DNA of 64,000 nt from Alphaproteobacteria bacterium (GCA_030680745.1 JAUXUR010000059.1:1-64000); one strand, 5' to 3'. Numbered from the stretch's first letter, positions 26,570 to 36,333 are shown. Translations and numbers: made by a program. The notes: generated by a model from the sequence alone, not told the origin.

Positions 26570-27559
26570 TTACATACGGACTTTGACGCCTACAGTAATA
26601 GGGAACGTGAAAGTTGATCCAATTTTATGTGAACCATATGTATAGAGTCTATCAGAACGAGGTGCATCAGTGAAAACGAGTCTTTTGTGTACATGTGAAT
26701 TGGAGTTTGTTATACCAATTGCTTCACCCATAATAAACAAAGAAACGGGATCACTTACACAATAATCAAGTCCTGCTTGTATACCAGCACTAAAGCCTGT
26801 TGTGTCTCTATGTAGAGGTGATCTATAAAGACCATTAATGAGTGTGCTGTTGTTTTGAGTTACAACAACCCTAACATTGTGTCTATCATGGTTACGATAA
26901 CTAACACCCAATTTTGCGCCTACGAAAGGTGAAAAATTGCAATCATCTAATTCAAAGAAATAGCGTCCACCAATATGGAATCCATAAGAATTTAGATTAC
27001 CTTGTTTGTAGCGCGTTGAAAGATCGATTGTTCCATCGTGATCAGAAATGCTATTACGAAGGTGTTTTTTTGAACCTCCAGAATAAGCATAGTCAAAGTT
27101 AAAAAATACTTCAACATTGTCCATAGGTACATAACCAATGTCAAAGCCTGTTGCGAAAGCTAGGTCATTATGGTGTTTGAATCTATTGTGAACAACACCA
27201 TGTGTTGAACCATGTGAGTCATATGTTGAACCATGTGAGCCATATGTTGGGCCATATACTGGATCATATGTTGAGCCATATGTTGAACCATTAACAAAAG
27301 TTTGTCTTACGCGTGCTTTGTCATCACCATCGGATGTTGGTGCAATACCAGCGCGTGCTGTGAATGTCCATTGACCTTCTCTTAAAGCAGGTCCTTCACA
27401 CGAGCGAATAACTTGTGTTGGCACTTCAACTGGTGCTGCTGGATGATATACAGGCGCAGGACGATGGCCCATGTCACCCGTTCCACCAGCAAAAGCAGGT
27501 GTTAATGCTGTTGAAAAGGCAACAGCTGCAATTGTTGTCAAAAAAGATTTTCTTAACAT
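26570..27559 (-). CDS. Outer-membrane beta-barrel protein, tandem paralogue 3, with repeat loop
   Basis: 329 residues, same plan as paralogue 2: signal peptide, GGTGDMGHR, RSCEGP, EGQWTFTARAGIAPT, FSPFVGAKLGVSYRNHDR, TTGFSAGIQAGLDYCVSD, SLFIMGEAIGIT, FPITVGVKVRM. It is longer because residues 91-121 hold a repetitive Ser-Thr-Tyr-Gly loop (units such as GSTYG, GPTYG, GSHGSTYDS) in the region where the paralogues differ most. In the barrel model this would be an external loop. AAGGAAAG precedes the ATG. Confidence 0.87.
   Translation of the reverse strand: MLRKSFLTTIAAVAFSTALTPAFAGGTGDMGHRPAPVYHPAAPVEVPTQVIRSCEGPALREGQWTFTARAGIAPTSDGDDKARVRQTFVNGSTYGSTYDPVYGPTYGSHGSTYDSHGSTHGVVHNRFKHHNDLAFATGFDIGYVPMDNVEVFFNFDYAYSGGSKKHLRNSISDHDGTIDLSTRYKQGNLNSYGFHIGGRYFFELDDCNFSPFVGAKLGVSYRNHDRHNVRVVVTQNNSTLINGLYRSPLHRDTTGFSAGIQAGLDYCVSDPVSLFIMGEAIGITNSNSHVHKRLVFTDAPRSDRLYTYGSHKIGSTFTFPITVGVKVRM
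27197..27289. repeat. Short tandem repeat encoding the STYG/SHGSTYDS loop
   Basis: Imperfect repeats of about 12-15 bp built on CATATGTTG, CCATGTGAG and GAACCATGTGAGTCATATG. They stay in frame within omp paralogue 3. They are absent from the four other paralogues. Confidence 0.8.
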
Positions 27560-27888
27560 GTTTACTTTCCTTCATAAAGATAAGGGATTTTCGTTTCGTC
27601 TCCCAAAACTAGTTTTTACTAGTTGTTGTGTTCTTAATTAGATCAAGATCCGAAAGGTACATTTAAAATACTTTGATAGACATACCTTTATAAAGATATT
27701 ATGTATTTGGAAGAACGTTTTCCGGTCTATAAATAAGTGTAAGATTAAAAAAACATTATGTCTAGATGTTATAAGATCTCAACATATGAGTGTGTTATAG
27801 ATGTGGCAAAAGAGAATCAATTAAAAAAAATGGATATGAAAAACCCCTCAAAAGAGGGGTTTTTCATTAGACAGGAAAGATTCCTAAA
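27560..27888. other. Intergenic stretch between omp paralogues 3 and 4
   Basis: Leader of paralogue 3 next to its start, spacer sequence related to 26355-26530 (shared TGTAAGATTAAAAAA), and the terminator of paralogue 4. No gene. Confidence 0.65.
27839..27864 (-). terminator. Terminator of omp paralogue 4
   Basis: AAAAACCCCTC-AAAA-GAGGGGTTTTT, identical in the stem to the terminator of paralogue 3. Confidence 0.9.
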
Positions 27889-28818
27889 TTACATACGGAC
27901 TTTGAGGCCTGCAGTAATTGGGAATGAGAAAGTTGATTTAGGTGAACGTGTTACTTTTGTGAAAACAGTGTGGTTGCTTCCTGTACCTGTTTCACGATAT
28001 GCAAGATGTGTTTTTTTATGTGTTTTAACACTTGTAGAACCAATCACTTCACCCATGACAAACAAAGAAACTTGTTCGTTTAGGCAATAATCGCCACCAA
28101 GTTGTAATCCAGCACTAAAGCCTGTTGAATTTTTGTATAAAGGAGCATTATACCTTTCAATGCTTGTAATACCGTAAATGATGTTAGTGTCAATGATGCT
28201 ATGTTTTCCATGCGTACGATGAATAAGACCTAATTTAGCACCAACAAAAGGTGAGAATTTGCAGTCTAAGTCAAAGAAATAACGTCCACCAAGGTAGAAG
28301 CCATAAGAATTAAAATTGCCTTGTTTGTATTTTGATATTGATGTAATACCATCAAATTTGTTGTCTATGGTTTTTGAGCTTCCGGAAGCATGTGTGTAGT
28401 CAAAGTTAAAGAAAGCTTCAACATTATCCATGACAGCATATCCAACATCAAAACCAGTTGTAAATGGCAAACTATTTGATTTTACGTTGTAGGATCTACG
28501 GTCGAAACCATTCACATCCGTAATATCTTGATGTCCAACTGGAAAAGTTACAACTTGATTAGGTGTTGTACCAGTATAAGTACGTGTGATACGTGCTTTT
28601 TTAGAGCTTGTTGGTGCAATACCAGCGCGTGCTGTTAATGTCCATTGACCTTCTTTTAAAGCTGGACCTTCACAAGTAGGCATTGCTTGTGCTGGCATTA
28701 CAGCTGGTTCAGCATGTTGTACTGGTTGTTGGTGTGCGCCCATATCCTGAGTGCCGCCTGCAAATACATTTGCAGAAACTGCTGCTAAGAGCATTGTGCT
28801 CAATAAAATTCTTTTCAT
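27889..28818 (-). CDS. Outer-membrane beta-barrel protein, tandem paralogue 4
   Basis: 309 residues from the ATG at 28818, which has GGAGA upstream and opens a proper signal peptide (MKRILLSTMLLAAVSANVFA). An in-frame start 66 bp further upstream would bury it. Landmarks: GGTQDMGAHQQ, TCEGPALKEGQWTLTARAGI, FSPFVGAKLGLIHRTHGK, STGFSAGLQLGGDYCLNEQ, SLFVMGEVIGST, FPITAGLKVRM. The signal peptide is of the MKRILLST type shared with paralogue 5, whereas the linker resembles paralogues 2 and 3, so it looks like a mosaic. Confidence 0.87.
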   Translation of the reverse strand: MKRILLSTMLLAAVSANVFAGGTQDMGAHQQPVQHAEPAVMPAQAMPTCEGPALKEGQWTLTARAGIAPTSSKKARITRTYTGTTPNQVVTFPVGHQDITDVNGFDRRSYNVKSNSLPFTTGFDVGYAVMDNVEAFFNFDYTHASGSSKTIDNKFDGITSISKYKQGNFNSYGFYLGGRYFFDLDCKFSPFVGAKLGLIHRTHGKHSIIDTNIIYGITSIERYNAPLYKNSTGFSAGLQLGGDYCLNEQVSLFVMGEVIGSTSVKTHKKTHLAYRETGTGSNHTVFTKVTRSPKSTFSFPITAGLKVRM

Positions 28819-29047
28819 ATAAAATCTCCAAAGACATTGAATTATCAACCTGATGTCATATGACATCTTTATTAACCTAAGCAAGGCTGATGAAGGAACA
28901 ATAAGGGGGAATTTAGGGGAGGGATATTGTTATTGTCATAACTGATGATTTTTAATGGGTGGAATGTTACTTTAAGGCAACATTTTTGACCTGAAAACTG
29001 ATTATAGGAAAAGTATAAAATACATATAAAACAAATGGTTGAAATGA

Positions 29048-29070
29048 AAAACCCCTCTTGAGAGGGGTTT
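29048..29070 (-). terminator. Terminator of omp paralogue 5
   Basis: AAAACCCCTCTTGAGAGGGGTTT stem, same core as the other omp terminators, 26 bp from the stop. Confidence 0.88.
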
Positions 29071-29095
29071 GACACGAAGACTTAAAGTTTCTAAA

Positions 29096-29956
29096 TTACA
29101 TACGGACTTTGACGCCTGCAGTAAGTGGGAAGGAGAAAGCTGTTTTAGGTGAACGTGTCACTTTAGAGAACACAGTTTCATTGTTGCCTCTACCTTGTAT
29201 GCGATAAACAAGATTTGTTTTCTTGTTTGTTTTAATGCCTGTTGAAGCGATAGCTTCAGCCATTGCAACCAAAGAAACTTGTTCACTTACACGGAAGTCA
29301 AAACCAGCTTGTAATCCACCACTGAACCCAATTGAGTTTTTGTAAAGTGGAGCTGAGTATTTTTGAGTAGAATCGAATCCACCATTAAATATTTCTGTAT
29401 CTTTAATTTTATGTTTGCCATGTGTATGACGAACAAGCCCTAATTTACCACCAACAAAAGGTGAAAATTTAGAATCTAAGTCAAAGAAATAGCGTCCACC
29501 AAGGTGAAAACCATAAGAAGCATAATTGCCTTGTTTGTATTTAGAAACTAAATTATATTTTGATGTTGGTAATTTGATTTCTTCACGAATACCAGTTTGT
29601 TTCTTCCCACTTGCTTTTGTGTAATCAAAGCCAAAGAATACTTCAACATTGTCCATAGGTGCATAACCAAGATCAATACCAAAAGTGTAAGGCATGTTAT
29701 GTGATTTTGCGTTATAAGATCTACGAACAAAAGTATTATCAGCAACATCTTGATTGCCAGCAGGAAAGTTTACAACTTGACCTGGTGTTGTTTTAGTAAA
29801 TGTGCGTGTAACGCGTGCATCTTTAGAGCTTGTTGGTGCAATACCAGCATGTGGTGTTACAGTAAATTGGCCTTCTTTAACAGCAAGTTCTGCATTTGTT
29901 TGTGCTGCAAATAAGGTTGTTGCTAAGAGCGCAGTGCTCAGTAAAATTCTTTTCAT
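29096..29956 (-). CDS. Outer-membrane beta-barrel protein, tandem paralogue 5
   Basis: 286 residues, the shortest paralogue. The signal peptide MKRILLSTALLATTLFAAQT is followed directly by the barrel without the GG-DMG linker or CEG motif. Landmarks: KEGQFTVTPHAGIAPTSSK, FSPFVGGKLGLVRHTHGK, SIGFSGGLQAGFDFRVSEQ, SLVAMAEAIASTG, FPLTAGVKVRM. Loop sequence around VTRTFTKTTPGQVVNFPAG is closely related to paralogue 4, so 4 and 5 are the nearest pair in that part. A GGAGG site precedes the ATG. It is the first gene of the tandem cluster on the minus strand. Confidence 0.87.
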   Translation of the reverse strand: MKRILLSTALLATTLFAAQTNAELAVKEGQFTVTPHAGIAPTSSKDARVTRTFTKTTPGQVVNFPAGNQDVADNTFVRRSYNAKSHNMPYTFGIDLGYAPMDNVEVFFGFDYTKASGKKQTGIREEIKLPTSKYNLVSKYKQGNYASYGFHLGGRYFFDLDSKFSPFVGGKLGLVRHTHGKHKIKDTEIFNGGFDSTQKYSAPLYKNSIGFSGGLQAGFDFRVSEQVSLVAMAEAIASTGIKTNKKTNLVYRIQGRGNNETVFSKVTRSPKTAFSFPLTAGVKVRM

Positions 29957-30228
29957 TGAAAAACCTCCAAAAAATTAAAATATCAACCTGGCGCATGATG
30001 TTATAATCATTACGTAGATCCAGTTGATGAAAAAATGATATGTCAGTTAGACAGACAAGGAAATGATGTATGTCATTATTGGCAGTATTTTTAAAAAAGA
30101 GTGTAACAATAAGACAACATATATGACATTATATACATTAAATTGAATGCATTAGAAAAAGCGCATTAACTTTTAATTCACTTTTTATCGATAAGATGGT
30201 TTTATGATGATGAAAATTGGAGTGTTAA

Positions 30229-30558
30229 ATGTTTAAAAAAACTGGTGTGTATTTATTTTTTATCTCGATGCTTTTAACTCAAGCAGGATGTGTAAGTGAT
30301 GGATTAATAAACAAAAAAGTTAACTTAAGCTCAAACCATCATCTTGAATTGAAATGTAAGACATTAAAAACGAATGTTGGCATGGCCAACCATCAAGTGA
30401 AAATTGTTGAGCGTGAGGCGCACGAAAAATTGGGTAATCGTTTTAATAAGACGGAAAGATCTTTGGGGAAACATCCTGATCTTCTGAACACCTATTCAAT
30501 ATCACTCGATAATTTAGCCCAAGCTGTTCAAAACTATAAAAGCCAACCCTGTCATTAA
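30229..30558 (+). CDS. Probable small lipoprotein
   Basis: 109 residues. The N-terminus is a lipoprotein-type signal (YLFFISMLLTQAGC) with the invariant Cys at 21, although Q at the -3 position is unusual. The mature part is short, charged and probably helical, with a C-terminal Cys in QPCH. TTGGAG precedes the ATG. It ends 12 bp before the ABC exporter gene and may be co-transcribed with it. No family recognised. Confidence 0.7.
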   Translation: MFKKTGVYLFFISMLLTQAGCVSDGLINKKVNLSSNHHLELKCKTLKTNVGMANHQVKIVEREAHEKLGNRFNKTERSLGKHPDLLNTYSISLDNLAQAVQNYKSQPCH

Positions 30559-30570
30559 GAATAAGATAAT

Positions 30571-32310
30571 ATGAAATTACTATCATGGCGCGAGATTCTA
30601 AAATTATTAAACCCTCCCTTTTGGCCCATTTTTTTTGGATTTTGCGCTATTCTTATTGCAAGTGTAACTTTTTTAGCTTTTGGACTAGGTGTTAAGTTTT
30701 TGATTGATAAGGGCTTCGTGAGTCAAAATCCCGAGATTTTAAATCAAGGTCTTCTCTATTTAGGCATCATTATTTTTGTTTTATCGTGTTCAAGTTATGT
30801 AAGGTATTATTGTCTTAATTGGGCAAGCGAAAATGCGCTTTTAAAACTAAAAGATAGATTTTTTCAGCATAATATTCACCAAGATCGTTATTTTTATCAA
30901 AAAGAATCATTGGGATCGCTTGTTACGCATTTCAGTCAAGATTTAACCTTTGTGCAAACAACACTCAGCCAAACAATGCCTGTTATGGTGCGTAATATAT
31001 TGCTTTTTATAGGTGGCGTTTTTCTTTTATTTTGGACAAATTTTGAACTTGCAAGTATAGCCTTGTTGCTTATACCGATTATCCTTTTACCAAGTCTATG
31101 GATTGCAAAAAAGATAAAAGTTTTTTCGCAAAAAATTCAAATGGATCAACAAGATCAAACGCAGTTTTTAATGGAAGTTTTTGGTCAAATTCCTTTTATT
31201 CAAGCAAGTGCTAAAGAAAATTATTTTCATCAATATTATAAGCAAAAATTAAATGCCTTTAAGGATATTATCCAAAAAAGACTTCGCTTGCGCTCTGCGC
31301 TCATTATGATTGTTTTTACGCTCGTTTTTGGTGGTATAGGATTTGTGCTTTGGTATGGGGGGCACCAAGTATTTTCCCATGACATAAGTGCAGGCGATTT
31401 ATCGAGTTTTATTTTTTATGCCATTATAGCCGCGTCTTCACTGAGTGTTATAAGCGAAAGTCATCAAGAGTTTAGTCAAATGAAACTGATGCTCACCAAA
31501 ATAGCCGCTTTGCTGGATTATAAATCTGAAATATTTTCGCCTTTAAATCCTTTGTTTTTTAAAAATGAAACACCAGAACTTATTTTTGATGCCATCAATT
31601 TTGCTTACCCTGGGATGGATCAGGGTCAAAAAGCGTTACAGGATATTCATCTTAAAATTAAAAAAGGTCATAAAATTGGTTTGGTGGGCGCATCAGGCAG
31701 CGGCAAATCAACCTTATTTCGTCTTTTGTTGCGCCTTTATGATCCGATCAATGGACAAATTTTGTGGAATGGCATCCCATTAAATCAATTTGATCTAAAG
31801 GAATTACGGTCAAAAATAGCTTATATCCCGCAAGAGCCTGTTATTTTTTCAACTACAATTCGTGAAAATTTAACCTTAGGTGAAAAAATTGAAACAGATA
31901 GACTCATTGAAGCTGCTAAATTAGGCCAATGCTATGATTTTATACAAAAATTGCCACAGGGTTTCGAAACATTCATCGCAGCATCAAAAGGGGGCATAGG
32001 CATCGAATTATCAGGCGGTGAAAAACAACGTCTTGCTTTGACCCGTGCATTTTTACAAAATCCATTGCTTATTTTGCTTGATGAAGTCACGAATGCTTTG
32101 GATAATCAAAATGATGCCTTGATTCAAAAAGCATTACATTTTTTGATGCAAGATAGAACGAGCATCGTTATTGCGCATAAATTATCAACAATTGAACAAT
32201 TAGATTGGATTTTTGTGCTTGATCAAGGAAAATTAGTCGAAGAAGGGACACATCTTGATTTGCTGTCGAAAGATGGGTTTTATGCGAAGCAATATTACGC
32301 CCTTATTTAA
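30571..32310 (+). CDS. ABC exporter, fused membrane and ATPase domains (MsbA-like)
   Basis: A half-transporter of 579 residues. Six hydrophobic helices lie in about 1-310, followed by an ATPase domain with Walker [20 protein letters not shown] (about 375-393), the Q-loop IAYIPQEPVIFSTTIRENLT, signature LSGGEKQRLALTRAFLQ, Walker B LLILLDEVTNALD, and switch His in IAHKLSTI. It will act as a homodimer. The layout resembles lipid A or multidrug exporters; the substrate cannot be assigned. The usual Walker B Glu is kept (DE). A small lipoprotein gene lies directly upstream. Confidence 0.92.
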   Translation: MKLLSWREILKLLNPPFWPIFFGFCAILIASVTFLAFGLGVKFLIDKGFVSQNPEILNQGLLYLGIIIFVLSCSSYVRYYCLNWASENALLKLKDRFFQHNIHQDRYFYQKESLGSLVTHFSQDLTFVQTTLSQTMPVMVRNILLFIGGVFLLFWTNFELASIALLLIPIILLPSLWIAKKIKVFSQKIQMDQQDQTQFLMEVFGQIPFIQASAKENYFHQYYKQKLNAFKDIIQKRLRLRSALIMIVFTLVFGGIGFVLWYGGHQVFSHDISAGDLSSFIFYAIIAASSLSVISESHQEFSQMKLMLTKIAALLDYKSEIFSPLNPLFFKNETPELIFDAINFAYPGMDQGQKALQDIHLKIKKGHKIGLVGASGSGKSTLFRLLLRLYDPINGQILWNGIPLNQFDLKELRSKIAYIPQEPVIFSTTIRENLTLGEKIETDRLIEAAKLGQCYDFIQKLPQGFETFIAASKGGIGIELSGGEKQRLALTRAFLQNPLLILLDEVTNALDNQNDALIQKALHFLMQDRTSIVIAHKLSTIEQLDWIFVLDQGKLVEEGTHLDLLSKDGFYAKQYYALI

Positions 32311-32413
32311 TTATGTTGTAATTTTTTTAACTTAAAGTATATTTCTTTTTTATTGATTTTTTAATTAAGTTGATGTATTAATAATTATCTAATTATTTTT
32401 ATAAGGAAATATC

Positions 32414-33292
32414 ATGACTAAATATAAAAACATTTCTTCTTTGTTTCTATTGATTTCTGTATTTTGTTGTAATGCAGCATTTTCTATGTATGAAGATGAT
32501 AACTTTAATCAAAATATCATTGTAATAAATGACGAAAACAGCATAAAAAAATATACTGAAGAATATTATTTGGAATTACTTTCAAATGATAGAACGCAAG
32601 AACAAGAAAATGAATTGATTGATCTTATTTATAATGGAGTTGTATTACAACAAATTATTGATCTTGAACAACGAGAAATTATAGATTTAGATAATAAAAT
32701 AAAAAATGATGAAAGATATTACGGATTATTGACAGCATTTAAAATGAATGATGTGTTGACTAGATGTTATCCAACTATTCTTGAAAAAGCTAAGTCAAAT
32801 AACGTACATTGCCAAAATATTTTAGGCGTTATGTTTCTCTATGGATTAGGGGTAATGCAAAGTAATATTACAGCATATGCATGGTTTCAAAAAGCGGCAG
32901 ATAAAGGATATCCACAAGCTTTACACGCAATCGGTTTTAAATATTATGCTATGGGTAATTACATAAAAACATATGAATATGTAAAAAAATCTGCGGACAA
33001 AGGATATCCAGTGGCTCAATATTGGATTGCATATATGTATCAGAATGCAATAGGTGTAGAGAATGATTGTAAAAAAGCCTTTAAGTGGCATGAAAAAGCT
33101 GCAAATCAAGGATATGCGAATGCTTCATATGATCTTGCTAGGATGTATAATAATGGAATAGGTGTAGATATTGATAAAATAAAAGCGCATGAATGGTATG
33201 AAAAAGCTGCAAATAGTGGATATAATCCTGCTAAAGATAAATTTAATTTAAGAAGATGGACGGCAGACTATTTGAATGTTTTAGGTGAATAA
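32414..33292 (+). CDS. Secreted Sel1-repeat protein
   Basis: 292 residues. A signal peptide (FLLISVFCCNAAFS) is cut near residue 26. After an acidic helical region come four Sel1-type repeats (about 125-285), recognised by GVMFLYGLG..., AYAWFQKAADKGYPQALHAI, KKSADKGYPVAQYWIAYMYQ and HEKAANQGYANASYDLARMY. Sel1 repeats mediate protein-protein contacts, and secreted Sel1 proteins are common in amoeba-associated intracellular bacteria. AAGGAAA precedes the ATG. The target is unknown. Confidence 0.88.
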   Translation: MTKYKNISSLFLLISVFCCNAAFSMYEDDNFNQNIIVINDENSIKKYTEEYYLELLSNDRTQEQENELIDLIYNGVVLQQIIDLEQREIIDLDNKIKNDERYYGLLTAFKMNDVLTRCYPTILEKAKSNNVHCQNILGVMFLYGLGVMQSNITAYAWFQKAADKGYPQALHAIGFKYYAMGNYIKTYEYVKKSADKGYPVAQYWIAYMYQNAIGVENDCKKAFKWHEKAANQGYANASYDLARMYNNGIGVDIDKIKAHEWYEKAANSGYNPAKDKFNLRRWTADYLNVLGE

Positions 33293-33317
33293 ACAAAAAA
33301 TGATGAACTGAATCATT

Positions 33318-34436
33318 TTATTTATAAAGCTCAAGTGTTTGCGCAATAACAGCTTCAATACTGAAATGATCTTCAACAAGTTTACGGCTTTCTTTGCCCA
33401 TTTGTTGCCGCAATTGGGCATCGAAAGTTAGTTTTTTGAGGGCCTCTTTAATTGCAAAAGCATCTTTTGCAGGGACAAGAAAGCCATTTAAACCATCAAT
33501 GCAGATTTCACGACAGCCTGGCACATCCGTTGCAATAATGGGGCGGCCACAAGAAGCTGCTTCAAGCAATGATTTGGGTAATCCTTCCCGATAAGACGGA
33601 AGCACTGCAATTTGTGTGCGTGTCCAAAAATCAGCAATTTTTGTTTGATGTCCAAGCCAGGTGATGAGTCCTTGTTGTTCCCAAGTTTTAATATCTTCTT
33701 CTTTAAGGGAGGATGGATTATGGGGATCGGGTGCGCCAATAAACAAAATCTTTAGGGGCACATTTTCAGCTTTTAGCATTTTGGCGGCTTCAATAAGTTC
33801 AATCACACCTTTGTCTTTAAGCATGCGTGCGATAAATAAAGCTGTAATTTCGCCCTCTGGTTCAGGACTGAAAGGAAAATCTGAAAGATGGACCCCTGAT
33901 CCGCGAATTAAGTGTAATTTTTCAGTTTTGGCTAATTTTTGTGTTTTAAAAAAATTAAGATCATCCACATTTTGAAGGATAATATCTGATTTTGTGCGTT
34001 TAAATATAAATCTAAAAAGATTAAGTGCTACAAAAGAAGCTGTTTTAATGGTGACTTTGGTTGATGTGAATAAATACCCTAACCCTGTAAAAGCATTAAT
34101 GATTTTTGGTTTTTTCTTTAAAAAAAGTGCGGCAATTGTTCCATACAGAATGGGTTTTAAGGCAACCTGATGGATGATGTCGGGTTGTATTTCAGTGTAA
34201 ATTTTTTTGATGCTGCGAATATGGTTAAGTTCAGTTAAGGGGTTGGTGCCTTTGCGTTCAAGGCTCAAAGGCATTAGTTTTAAACCTGCATCTGTAATAA
34301 CAGAACCGTGGTTGTTAACATTTGTCATAACGTAAACATCATATCCGTTTTGGCGTGCTGCTTTAGCGAGTTCAAGGCGATGCGAACAAAAATAATGATC
34401 TTCAGTTACAAAATAAAGAAGCTTTTTCTTATCCAT
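33318..34436 (-). CDS. Glycosyltransferase (GT4-like, family 1 fold)
   Basis: 372 residues from the ATG at 34436, which overlaps the stop of asnB (ATGGATAA) and has AGGA upstream. The N-terminal Rossmann domain starts KKLLYFVTEDHYFCSHRLEL. The C-terminal nucleotide-sugar domain has the E-x7-E motif in LPSYREGLPKSLLEAASCGRP (about 285-305), typical of retaining GT4 enzymes. It would add a sugar to a surface polysaccharide. Coupling to asnB suggests both act in the same glycan pathway; the epimerase at 12.2 kb could supply a sugar. Confidence 0.9.
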   Translation of the reverse strand: MDKKKLLYFVTEDHYFCSHRLELAKAARQNGYDVYVMTNVNNHGSVITDAGLKLMPLSLERKGTNPLTELNHIRSIKKIYTEIQPDIIHQVALKPILYGTIAALFLKKKPKIINAFTGLGYLFTSTKVTIKTASFVALNLFRFIFKRTKSDIILQNVDDLNFFKTQKLAKTEKLHLIRGSGVHLSDFPFSPEPEGEITALFIARMLKDKGVIELIEAAKMLKAENVPLKILFIGAPDPHNPSSLKEEDIKTWEQQGLITWLGHQTKIADFWTRTQIAVLPSYREGLPKSLLEAASCGRPIIATDVPGCREICIDGLNGFLVPAKDAFAIKEALKKLTFDAQLRQQMGKESRKLVEDHFSIEAVIAQTLELYK

Positions 34437-36333
34437 TAATGTTTTCCTTTTGCGCCCATTCTGCAAACATTAACATTGTCCATAATTGATGCATGGATTC
34501 ACTACGTCCTTTTGTAAAACCAATCCATTTTTCTTGAATTAAGGTATGGTTTAAGAAATCAAGATTGCGGAAAGATTTCGAATATAATAGATCCTCAGCC
34601 CATCCCCGTAATTCGTTGCTCAACCAATTTTTAAGGGGGATTGCAAAACCTGATTTGGGGCGATCATATAATGCGTTGGGGATATATGATTTGAGCAATG
34701 TACGTAAAGCCCATTTGGGCGTGTAATCATTTAACTTCATATCATAAGGCATTGAATTTGCATAAGAAACAACGCGATAATCTAGGAAGGGATTCCGGGC
34801 TTCGAGTGCATAAGCCATGGACGCCCGATCAACTTTGGTTAGAATATCGTCAGGCAAATAATATTGATAATCCAAGCTTTGAATAGATTCAACTAAATTT
34901 TGAGTATTATTGGGGATAAGATTTAATTTTTTGCCTTTAGATATTAAGGCATCTGTATCTGACCATTGGCCAAAAAGATGGGCATAAAGATCATCAATAT
35001 TGGATTGCATTAAGCTATTGGAAAATTTGTGAATTTTATCGCCAATCATTTTAGGACGTATTGTTGATGGCAAAAATTTTAAAATTTTATCGTAATGATC
35101 AGGGGAAAGAAATAAAAGGGGACTAAGGAGTGCTTTTTTAACTTTGGGTGAATAATCCCAAAATTTTTTGAAGCGTTCCAATATGGGGTAACGATTATAG
35201 CCTAAAAACAATTCGTCTCCGCCATCGCCGCTTAAAGCAACCGTTACGTGTTGGCGTGTTAGTTTTGACAAAAGTAATGTTGGAATGGATGAGGAATCGC
35301 CAAAAGGCTCATCATAAATGCTATTTAGGTTGGGGATAAGGGCCAATCCATCTTTAGGATCGACATAAAGGCTTTGATGGTCTGTGCCTAAAAAGGCGGC
35401 GATTTTTTCGGCATATGGGGCTTCATTATGTTCAGCACTTGTAAAACCAATCGAAAATGTTTTGATAGGTGTTGTGCTTTGTTTTTGCATCATCGCTGTG
35501 ATAAGCGAACTATCAATGCCGCCAGATAATAAGGCACCAATAGGGACGTCTGAAAACATACGAATTTTGACAGCATCACACATTAAATGATCAAGATTTT
35601 GTAAAATATCTTCTCGCGTTTTCGGTATATCCATTTTCGGCATGTGCCAATATTTATGATGTTGAATATCACGTGTTTGAAGGTCGATTTTAAGATAATG
35701 GCCAGGCTCTAATTTATGCGTGTTTTGATAGATCGATAAAGGGGCTGGAATAAAGCCCAAGCGAAAATAATTGTAAAGCGCATCTGTATTGAGCTCTTTT
35801 TTAAAATCCGGCAAAAATTTTAAGGCCTTGAGTTCTGAGGCAAAGCCAAGAATATCATCATCCCAGGACCAATAAAGGGGTTTAACGCCCATACGATCGC
35901 GTACAAGATAAAAATTGTTTCGTGTTTTATCGTAATAAGCAAAAGCAAACATGCCGTTTAATTTAGGTAATGTTTTGTCTATACCCCAATGAATGAGTGC
36001 TTTTAAAAGGACTTCAGTATCCGATTGACTTTTGAACGCAATATTGTTTTCTCGTAATTCGTGTTGAATTTCTTTGAAATTATAAATTTCACCATTATAA
36101 ACAAGGATATGATTATGGTCATTCGAAAGATAAGGTTGATGCCCTAAAGGTGAAAGGTCTAAAATTGCGAGGCGACGATGCCCCAAGGCAATATTTTTTT
36201 CAGGTTCAACCCAAATGCCTTCATCGTCGGGCCCACGATGTTGAATAGAATTGATCATTAATTGTGTTATATTGCGAAGGTGTTCTTCGTTCAACCGTTT
36301 TTTAAAATCAATAAAGCCTGCAATGCCGCACAT
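34429..36333 (-). CDS. asnB: Glutamine-dependent asparagine synthase
   Basis: 634 residues. The class II glutaminase domain begins MCGIAGF with the catalytic Cys2; RRLAILDLSPLGHQP, YNGEIYNF and SDTEVLL follow. The synthetase domain has the ATP-pyrophosphatase loop LLSGGIDSSLITAM (about 258-271) and ALSGDGGDELFLGYNRY. The reaction is either aspartate to asparagine or, in polysaccharide clusters, amidation of a sugar acid. The overlap with a glycosyltransferase gene favours the latter, but both are possible. No strong ribosome site is seen. Confidence 0.93.
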   Translation of the reverse strand: MCGIAGFIDFKKRLNEEHLRNITQLMINSIQHRGPDDEGIWVEPEKNIALGHRRLAILDLSPLGHQPYLSNDHNHILVYNGEIYNFKEIQHELRENNIAFKSQSDTEVLLKALIHWGIDKTLPKLNGMFAFAYYDKTRNNFYLVRDRMGVKPLYWSWDDDILGFASELKALKFLPDFKKELNTDALYNYFRLGFIPAPLSIYQNTHKLEPGHYLKIDLQTRDIQHHKYWHMPKMDIPKTREDILQNLDHLMCDAVKIRMFSDVPIGALLSGGIDSSLITAMMQKQSTTPIKTFSIGFTSAEHNEAPYAEKIAAFLGTDHQSLYVDPKDGLALIPNLNSIYDEPFGDSSSIPTLLLSKLTRQHVTVALSGDGGDELFLGYNRYPILERFKKFWDYSPKVKKALLSPLLFLSPDHYDKILKFLPSTIRPKMIGDKIHKFSNSLMQSNIDDLYAHLFGQWSDTDALISKGKKLNLIPNNTQNLVESIQSLDYQYYLPDDILTKVDRASMAYALEARNPFLDYRVVSYANSMPYDMKLNDYTPKWALRTLLKSYIPNALYDRPKSGFAIPLKNWLSNELRGWAEDLLYSKSFRNLDFLNHTLIQEKWIGFTKGRSESMHQLWTMLMFAEWAQKENING

